Under the pieces are notes generated by a model, which worked only from the letters and a program-made list of their open reading frames with translations, made no database searches and had not been told where the DNA came from. Shown in pieces: positions 1 to 4,894 of a DNA stretch of 6,105 nucleotides. How positions within the stretch are numbered: position 1 is the stretch's first letter; each line of letters begins with the position of its first letter. Position numbers and translations under genes: made by a program. This stretch comes from an uncultured Mollicutes bacterium (lineage in GTDB: Bacteria; Bacillota_I; Bacilli_A; RFN20; CAG-826), in NCBI GenBank assembly GCA_945935945.1, contig CAMESA010000060.1, positions 1-6,105 on the forward strand, given 5' to 3'.

Positions 1-683
1 CATTAGCTTCATTAGCTGATTCTGGTTTAACTGGAGTCAAATTTGAAGGTGTTGTCCCTAGTGAAGAAGCAGTAGTTGACGGCACTTATCAATTATCAAG
101 AAATTTTAACTATATTACAAAAGTGGAAAGCGATGTTAGCGAAGTCGAATGGAAACTTATTAAGGGATTTAAGTTATTTATGTCTTCTCAAGAAGGACTT
201 GCCATCATTAAATCTAAAGATGGAATTTTAGAAACATCAATTGGAAGTGCTACAAAATGGTCAGATATTTTAGAAAAAGCAGAAAATACTGATGTAAAAG
301 AAATTTGTAACAAAAATGATGGTACAAGTGTTGAAATAAAATTCGGTGGATCAACAAGTGTTGAAAAAGTTGCAAAAGCTTTAACTAGTGCATTCGCTGA
401 AAAATGCCCAACATTTAAACCTGTTCACAGCCATACAGGAAGCGGAGCTGCTTATAAAGGAACTCATGGTTCTGAAAAAGACAGCGTTAATTCAATGCAT
501 GTTGGATTCTTATCAAGAGAATTAAATGATTCTGAACAAGCTGCTGAAGGAAGTAGTGGAAGAATTTGTAAAGATGGTATTGTTTGCGTTGTAAATGCAA
601 AAAATACTTATAAAGACAACTTTACAAAAGAAGAATTAAAGAAAATTTATTCAACTGAAGGTATTAAATGGAATGAGATCTAA
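1..683 (+). CDS. pstS: Phosphate ABC transporter substrate-binding protein PstS, 5' partial, with permuted domain order
   Basis: The gene is open from the left edge (first full codon at base 3, 226 residues visible) to TAA at 681-683. The true start and any lipoprotein signal lie upstream. PstS captures phosphate outside the membrane and hands it to PstCA. Counting from base 3, residues 10-70 look like the end of a PBP-like phosphate-binding domain: V-P-S-E-E (18-22), D-G-T-Y (26-29), L-S-R-N-F (31-35) and S-Q-E-G (62-65). A linker of about 30 residues follows. Then come motifs normally found at the start of such a domain: G-G-S-T-S (115-119), G-S-G (146-148), L-S-R-E-L (170-174), D-G-I-V (191-194) and V-V-N (196-198). 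The protein ends just after W-N-E (223-225), which in ordinary PstS lies mid-protein. This implies a circular permutation or an extra half domain. The role is secure from the motifs and from the pstCAB genes that follow. Confidence 0.9.
   Translation, partial: LASLADSGLTGVKFEGVVPSEEAVVDGTYQLSRNFNYITKVESDVSEVEWKLIKGFKLFMSSQEGLAIIKSKDGILETSIGSATKWSDILEKAENTDVKEICNKNDGTSVEIKFGGSTSVEKVAKALTSAFAEKCPTFKPVHSHTGSGAAYKGTHGSEKDSVNSMHVGFLSRELNDSEQAAEGSSGRICKDGIVCVVNAKNTYKDNFTKEELKKIYSTEGIKWNEI
657..661 (+). promoter_or_regulatory. Ribosome binding site for pstC inside the end of pstS
   Basis: GAAGG lies 11 bases before the ATG at 673. It helps choose that start: the ATG at 668 is followed two codons later by TGA, and the next in-frame ATG of pstC would fall inside the first membrane helix. 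The spacing is slightly long, so the site is moderate, and coupling to pstS termination probably contributes. Confidence 0.55.
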
Positions 684-1623
684 TAAAGATAATGGAAATA
701 GCTTATCTTTAGTAGACTCAAGAAATAAAAACAAAATATTAATTGATAAAATTGTGCACATATTATTTCTAATAATTGGAATGATATGTGCATCAAGCAT
801 AATAATTATTGTTTTCTTTATTACGATAAAGGGCTTGCGTCCTTTTTTCGCTGCTTATGAGAATGGTGAAAAAGGTGATTTTGGCTCTTTTTTGTTTGGA
901 ATTGAGTTTATTAAAGGACAATATGGTGTTTTAGGTTTAGTAATTAATACAATTTTTATCGTTTCAATTGCTTCATTAATTGCCCTTCCACTTTCTGTTT
1001 TGTGTGCGCTTTTTATAGTTAGAATTGCTCCAAAAAAGATCGGAAGTATTATGGAAATAGTCGTGGATTTATTAAGTGCAGTTCCATCAATCGTATTTGG
1101 GTTATTTGGAATGGGTGTAATTAATCCACTTGTTAAAAATATTGCTGCTTTGTTTAATTATCAAACTGCAGGAGGCGTTTCAACTTTAAGTGTAATTATT
1201 GTTTTAACAATTATGATTATTCCAACAATTACAACTGTAAGTATCACAGCTATGAAATCAGTTAAAGAGGACAAAGTTCTTGGCTCACTTGCGCTTGGTG
1301 CAACCAAAATGCAGACAAACTTTAATATTATATTAAAAGGATCAAAATCTGGAATTATTGCTGGATTGATTTTAGGTGTTGGCAGAGCACTTGGTGAAGC
1401 AACAGCTGTCAATATGGTTTGTGGTGGGGCAAGTGGAATTAAGATTTCTCTTTTTGATCCAACCTCAACTTTAACTAGTGCTATGATGAGTGGAATTCAT
1501 GAATCAAGTGGCTTAGATTATGATATTAGATTTAGTGTTGGATTAGTTTTAATCATCATAATTTTAATAACAAATCTAATTTTAAATATTGTGAAAAAGA
1601 GGATTTGCAAATATGATAAATAA
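673..1623 (+). CDS. pstC: Phosphate ABC transporter permease PstC
   Basis: A 316-residue inner-membrane subunit that pairs with PstA to form the phosphate channel, driven by PstB. The N-terminal ~27 residues are polar and Lys/Asn/Asp-rich (cytoplasmic). Likely membrane helices lie near residues 28-53, 88-116, 131-150, 171-192, 225-250 and 284-307, the six expected for PstC. Family hallmarks include Y-G-V-L at 84-87 before the second helix, the A-V-P-S-I-V-F-G-L segment at 136-144, and the cytoplasmic coupling loop L-G-S-L-A-L-G-A-T-K at 203-212 (the EAA-type loop that contacts the ATPase). G-R-A-L-G-E-A at 237-243 is also typical. The length is close to normal for PstC. The ATG overlaps the end of pstS by 11 bases and the gene overlaps pstA by 11. 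PstC rather than PstA is inferred from gene order and from the absence of a long loop insertion. Confidence 0.95.
   Translation: MRSNKDNGNSLSLVDSRNKNKILIDKIVHILFLIIGMICASSIIIIVFFITIKGLRPFFAAYENGEKGDFGSFLFGIEFIKGQYGVLGLVINTIFIVSIASLIALPLSVLCALFIVRIAPKKIGSIMEIVVDLLSAVPSIVFGLFGMGVINPLVKNIAALFNYQTAGGVSTLSVIIVLTIMIIPTITTVSITAMKSVKEDKVLGSLALGATKMQTNFNIILKGSKSGIIAGLILGVGRALGEATAVNMVCGGASGIKISLFDPTSTLTSAMMSGIHESSGLDYDIRFSVGLVLIIIILITNLILNIVKKRICKYDK
1598..1603 (+). promoter_or_regulatory. Ribosome binding site for pstA inside the end of pstC
   Basis: AGAGGA lies 9 bases before the ATG at 1613. It supports that start over the next in-frame ATG at 1643, which has only an A-rich leader with no Shine-Dalgarno match. 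Confidence 0.75.
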
Positions 1624-2821
1624 TAATAAAAAGCAAAAAATAATGGACTTTTGCAGGGTTTTTTCAACAATTTGTTCATCTGTGCTTGTAATTTTCACTC
1701 TCTTTTCAATTATCTTTTATGTCTTTTTTAAAGGTTCATCTTCTTTATCTTTTGATCTTATAAGTAGTGGTTATGAGTCACAACTAAACGTTGTTTCTAC
1801 TTCTCAAAAAACTGAAAAATTCAGTGATCCAAATATCAGTGACACTTATTTCAGCTTTAGTTATGGAATATCTCTTGAAGATGGGAAAAGTCTAGATGGA
1901 GAAAGTGTTGTTAAAGTAGTTTATGTTGCATCAACTTCACCATTTAAAAATCTGACAACATCAAACACAAAAAGTTATCAAATTAGTGTTGGTGAAACTT
2001 TAGATGTTCTTATGGGAATTGATCAAAATGGCAATGATGTCTTTGCAAGCGCGAAAGACGGTGCTAAAAAATTTGCTTTGGCGCTTGATAAATCTAAAGA
2101 AGTCACCTATCTCCAATGTATTAAAACTGGTGGAGGAATTAGAGGAAGTTTAATTTCAACACTATATTTAATTGGATTAACTTTACTATTTAGTTTGCCA
2201 TTAGGAATTGGAGCATCTATTTATCTAGTTTTGTATGCAAAAGATGGAAAAATTAAAACAATAATTCAAAGTTTAATTGATGCAACAAGCGGTGTTCCCT
2301 CAATTATTTTTGGATTTGTTGGTATGATTGTTTTTATCCCATTTGTTTCCGTGTTCACAGGAGTTAATAATTACTCAATTTTAGCAGGAAGCTTAACAAT
2401 GACGATTATTTTACTTCCAATTATTGTGAAAACAACAAGTGAAAGTTTATCAACCGTTCCAAGTAATTACATGAATGGTTCTTTAGCTTTAGGAGCAAGT
2501 AAAACACAAACAATTTTTAAGGTAATTCTTCCAAACGCTCTTCCTGGCATATTAAGTTCAACTTTATTATCAATAGGAAGAATAATTGGTGAATCGGCTG
2601 CATTAATCTTCGTTATGGGAACTTCAATTGAAGATTCAATTAACATTTTTAGTGGTGCCACATCGTTATCTTTACACATTTGGTCAATTACTAAGAGTGA
2701 AAATCCAAATTATGAGATAGCTTCTGCAATTTCAATAATAATTTTACTTTTAGTTTTTGCGATGAGCGTAAGTGTAAAAATTGTAAATTATCGTGTTATG
2801 AAAAAAAGAGGTATTAAATAA
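1613..2821 (+). CDS. pstA: Phosphate ABC transporter permease PstA with a large extracytoplasmic insertion
   Basis: A 402-residue inner-membrane subunit, PstC's partner in the phosphate channel. It is clearly longer than the roughly 280-300 residues usual for PstA. The extra length lies between the first helix (about residues 15-39) and G-G-G-I-R-G-S (173-179), the family motif that opens the second helix (178-208). Further helices lie near 222-247, 253-272, 305-336 and 369-392. Hallmarks are [10 protein letters not shown] (226-235), the coupling loop [10 protein letters not shown] (288-297) with the following I-L-P (305-307), and G-R-I-I-G-E-S-A-A (322-330). The start at 1613 has a good ribosome binding site and overlaps pstC by 11 bases. 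The stop TAA shares one base with the ATG of pstB. The family is secure. The function of the insertion is unknown. Confidence 0.95.
   Translation: MINNNKKQKIMDFCRVFSTICSSVLVIFTLFSIIFYVFFKGSSSLSFDLISSGYESQLNVVSTSQKTEKFSDPNISDTYFSFSYGISLEDGKSLDGESVVKVVYVASTSPFKNLTTSNTKSYQISVGETLDVLMGIDQNGNDVFASAKDGAKKFALALDKSKEVTYLQCIKTGGGIRGSLISTLYLIGLTLLFSLPLGIGASIYLVLYAKDGKIKTIIQSLIDATSGVPSIIFGFVGMIVFIPFVSVFTGVNNYSILAGSLTMTIILLPIIVKTTSESLSTVPSNYMNGSLALGASKTQTIFKVILPNALPGILSSTLLSIGRIIGESAALIFVMGTSIEDSINIFSGATSLSLHIWSITKSENPNYEIASAISIIILLLVFAMSVSVKIVNYRVMKKRGIK
1763..2122 (+). other. Inserted extracytoplasmic domain of PstA, possibly PDZ-like
   Basis: This segment encodes PstA residues about 51-170, a soluble, Ser/Thr/Lys/Asp-rich stretch without membrane helices, placed outside the membrane by the helices on either side. 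The pattern V-V-K-V-V-Y-V (99-105), S-P-F (109-111), V-G-E-T-L (126-130), then N-G-N-D-V (139-143) and a helix-like A-K-K-F-A-L-A-L (151-158) before V-T-Y-L (164-167) resembles the strand and helix order of PDZ-type domains. The fold assignment is inference from pattern only. The presence of an insertion is seen directly. Confidence 0.5.
2807..2811 (+). promoter_or_regulatory. Ribosome binding site for pstB
   Basis: AGAGG inside the last codons of pstA, 9 bases before the ATG at 2821. It fixes the pstB start at the TAATG junction. Confidence 0.75.
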
Positions 2822-3579
2822 TGGAAAATAATCAAAGTATTTTTGAAGTTAAAAATGTTGATTTATTTTATGGTGAACATCAAGCCTTAAAATCTATTAA
2901 TTTAAATATAGAAAAAAATAAAGTTACAGCATTTATTGGTCCTTCAGGTTGTGGGAAATCAACTTTATTAAGATGCTTTAATAAAATGAATGATTTAATT
3001 AGTGGTTGCAAGGTTACTGGGGAAATTATTTTTGATGGAACTGACATAAATTTGATGAACACTATTGAATTAAGAACAAAAGTTGGGATGGTATTTCAAA
3101 ATCCAAACCCATTCCCTATGTCAATTTTTGATAATGTAGCATATGGTCCTAGATGTTCTGGAATAAAAAACAAAGAAAAACTTAAAGAAATTGTTATAGA
3201 TTCATTAAAAAAAGCCTCACTTTATGAAGAAGTAAAAGATAGATTAAAAAGTAGCGCTTTAAGTTTATCTGGTGGTCAACAACAAAGACTTTGTATCGCT
3301 CGAGCAATTGCAATGAAACCTGAAGTAATTTTAATGGATGAGCCAACAAGCGCTTTAGATCCAATTGCAACTTTAAAAATTGAAGAACTAATTCTTGAAC
3401 TTAAAAAGAATTACACGATTGTAATTGTTACTCATAATATGCAACAAGCCACAAGAATTAGTGACTATACTGCATTTTTCCTCTTAGGAGAAATGGTTGA
3501 AATGGATAAAACAAGTGAATTGTTCTCAAATCCTAAAAATAAAAAGACAGAAGACTACATTACAGGGAGATTTGGATAA
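2821..3579 (+). CDS. pstB: Phosphate ABC transporter ATP-binding protein PstB
   Basis: A 252-residue cytoplasmic ATPase, the normal length for PstB, which powers phosphate import through PstCA. Every catalytic motif is intact: Walker [10 protein letters not shown] (40-48), Q-loop Q93 in V-F-Q-N-P-N-P-F-P, signature L-S-G-G-Q-Q-Q-R (149-156), Walker B V-I-L-M-D-E (169-174), D-loop S-A-L-D (177-180) and switch histidine H205 in V-T-H-N-M. The segments [10 protein letters not shown] (50-59) and [18 protein letters not shown] (92-109) are highly characteristic of PstB as opposed to other importer ATPases. It starts one base into the pstA stop codon and ends one base into the phoU start, so it is probably translated in step with both. 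Confidence 0.98.
   Translation: MENNQSIFEVKNVDLFYGEHQALKSINLNIEKNKVTAFIGPSGCGKSTLLRCFNKMNDLISGCKVTGEIIFDGTDINLMNTIELRTKVGMVFQNPNPFPMSIFDNVAYGPRCSGIKNKEKLKEIVIDSLKKASLYEEVKDRLKSSALSLSGGQQQRLCIARAIAMKPEVILMDEPTSALDPIATLKIEELILELKKNYTIVIVTHNMQQATRISDYTAFFLLGEMVEMDKTSELFSNPKNKKTEDYITGRFG
3564..3570 (+). promoter_or_regulatory. Ribosome binding site for phoU
   Basis: AGGGAGA inside the end of pstB, 8 bases before the ATG at 3579. It selects that start over the in-frame ATG at 3597. Confidence 0.75.
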
Positions 3580-4217
3580 TGAGTATTAAAGAAGAAATGA
3601 CAAATTTAAAAGAAATTGTAATTAAAATGGCTGATGCAGTAGTTTTAAATATGAGTGAAGCCATAAATTTCTATTTAAATAAAGACACAACCATAACAAA
3701 TATTAATGATGATTTGATTGATCAATATGAAAGATTAATTGAAGAAATATGTTTAAACATATTATTAAAGGAAAGACCATTTGCTAAAGACTTAAAAGAA
3801 GTAACTGGTGTTTTAAAACTTGTTAGTGATATCGAAAGACTTGGAGATCACGCTGAAGATATTTTTGAATTTTCACAAAAATTAAGAAATTTCAAAAATG
3901 AAAAAAACGACGACATTGTAGAACTTTGTGATTATGTCCTTAAAATGGTGAAAGATTCAATAAATTCATTCATTCATGATGATATAAATCTAGCAAATGA
4001 AATAATTCTAGCTGATGAATATGTCGATAAAAAATACATAGAAATCATTGAAAATTTAACAAAGACAAACAAAAATGATCAAAATTACCTTCATTTTTTA
4101 ATTTACACTACGCTTGTGGTAAAATATCTCGAAAGAATTGCAGATCATGCTGTCAATGTTGCTGAGTGGTGTGTTTATATGCGTTCAGGTTTTTATAAAG
4201 ATAGAAATTTATTTTAG
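3579..4217 (+). CDS. phoU: Phosphate signalling regulator PhoU
   Basis: A 212-residue all-helical cytoplasmic protein, close to the usual PhoU length of about 215-240. PhoU links the activity of the Pst transporter to the PhoR kinase and dampens both phosphate uptake and the phosphate-starvation response; this role is known from the family. The sequence shows the expected internal duplication of a three-helix bundle. Each half carries the metal-binding type motif: D-I-E-R-L-G-D-H-A-E-D (84-94) and Y-L-E-R-I-A-D-H-A-V-N (183-193). R66-P67-F68-A69-x-D71-L72-K-E (66-74) matches the usual R-x-P-x-A-x-D-L-R/K region. Its place directly after pstB is standard. Unlike the E. coli arrangement, the two-component pair follows immediately. 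The stop is TAG, the only TAG stop among the complete genes here. Confidence 0.96.
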   Translation: MSIKEEMTNLKEIVIKMADAVVLNMSEAINFYLNKDTTITNINDDLIDQYERLIEEICLNILLKERPFAKDLKEVTGVLKLVSDIERLGDHAEDIFEFSQKLRNFKNEKNDDIVELCDYVLKMVKDSINSFIHDDINLANEIILADEYVDKKYIEIIENLTKTNKNDQNYLHFLIYTTLVVKYLERIADHAVNVAEWCVYMRSGFYKDRNLF

Positions 4218-4219
4218 GA
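4216..4219 (+). promoter_or_regulatory. Ribosome binding site for the response regulator gene
   Basis: AGGA overlaps the TAG stop of phoU and lies 6 bases before the ATG at 4226. It is a short but well-placed match in the only true intergenic gap of the window (8 bases). Confidence 0.6.
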
Positions 4220-4225
4220 TTAATT

Positions 4226-4894
4226 ATGAAAAGTTTAGTTTATTCAATCGAAGATGATAAAGATATTGGTGCAATTATCAATAAAACATTAGAAAAAGCT
4301 GGGTATGAAGTTAAAACTTTTGTTGATGGTGAATCTTTTTTTAAAACTTTTGCCATTAGAAAACCAGAAATTATTCTTCTTGATTTAATGCTTCCTAAAA
4401 TGAGCGGGACAGATATATTAAAAAAGATTAGAGAAGACGAAAATAACGAAGAAATTCGAATAATTGTCATTAGTGCAAAGCATTTAGTGATGGATAAAGT
4501 TGAGTGTCTTGATTTGGGCGCAGATGATTACATTGAAAAACCATTTGATTTACTAGAATTAATTGCACGTGTCGATTCTAAAAAAAGAAGAATTAAAAAA
4601 TCTGACAAAATTGAAATCGGGAAAATTGTGCTTAATAGAAGCGAACACAAAGTATTTGTTGACCAAAGATTGATTGACTTAACTCAAAAAGAATATGAAT
4701 TATTAAATTTATTAATGGAATCTTACCCTGATTGTGTTTCTAGAGAAGATATTTTTAAGAAAATTTGGAATTATGATGAAATTCTTGAATCTCGTACATT
4801 GGACGTTCACGTCAAATCGTTAAGATCCAAATTAGGCAGTGAAGCTAATTCAATTGAAACAGTTTATGGGGTGGGTTATAGGTTTAAAAAATGA
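4226..4894 (+). CDS. phoB: OmpR-family response regulator, PhoB/PhoP type
   Basis: A 222-residue DNA-binding regulator with two domains. The receiver (about 1-120) has the acidic pair E9-D10, phosphoacceptor D53 in L-L-D-L-M-L-P, the switch residue S83 and K105-P106. The C-terminal winged-helix domain (about 125-222) has L-T-Q-K-E-Y-E-L-L (152-160), S-R-E-D-I (172-176), the recognition-helix region S-R-T-L-D-V-H-V-K-S-L-R-S-K-L (189-203) and the closing hairpin V-Y-G-V-G-Y-R-F (213-220). When phosphorylated it presumably activates the pst operon and other phosphate-starvation genes. That target is inferred from its place after phoU and before a PhoR-like kinase; the sequence alone shows only OmpR family. 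The symbol could equally be phoP, as used in Bacillus. It ends with TGA inside an ATGA overlap with the kinase gene. Confidence 0.93.
   Translation: MKSLVYSIEDDKDIGAIINKTLEKAGYEVKTFVDGESFFKTFAIRKPEIILLDLMLPKMSGTDILKKIREDENNEEIRIIVISAKHLVMDKVECLDLGADDYIEKPFDLLELIARVDSKKRRIKKSDKIEIGKIVLNRSEHKVFVDQRLIDLTQKEYELLNLLMESYPDCVSREDIFKKIWNYDEILESRTLDVHVKSLRSKLGSEANSIETVYGVGYRFKK
4880..4883 (+). promoter_or_regulatory. Weak ribosome binding site for the kinase gene
   Basis: AGGT lies 7 bases before the ATG at 4891, with a G-rich run at 4868-4875 a little further up. The match is weak. The ATGA overlap suggests that the kinase is mostly translated by ribosomes finishing the regulator gene, which would keep its level below that of the regulator. 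Confidence 0.4.

Noticed and set aside
123..683. A separate small gene starting at GTG 123
   Set aside because: The frame is open from base 3, and the upstream codons hold the P-S-E-E and L-S-R-N-F motifs of PstS. The GTG is just a Val codon within the gene.
640..720. A frameshift that cuts off the rest of PstS after W-N-E
   Set aside because: The other forward frames after the stop show only the start of PstC or a short run ending in stop codons, with no R-E-x-G-S-G-T or other lobe II remnant. PstC also starts cleanly here with a ribosome binding site.
1161..1412. Minus-strand open frame of 83 residues opposite pstC
   Set aside because: It lies opposite the conserved coupling-loop region of pstC, has no family features, and is the usual by-product of a real gene on the other strand.
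2467..2679. Minus-strand open frame of 70 residues opposite pstA
   Set aside because: It is opposite the conserved permease loop and helix of pstA, with no recognisable motif and no independent context.
2880..3062. Minus-strand open frame of about 60 residues opposite pstB
   Set aside because: It is the reverse complement of the Walker A region of a clearly functional gene and has no supporting signal.
4217..4226. Promoter or Pho box in the gap between phoU and the regulator
   Set aside because: The gap is only 8 bases and is filled by the ribosome binding site. AT-rich hexamers in the upstream coding sequence are too common here to call as -35/-10 elements.
4240..4470. Minus-strand open frame of 76 residues opposite the response regulator
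   Set aside because: It mirrors the receiver domain. Its Ser/Ile-rich composition is what antisense reading of this AT-rich gene gives.
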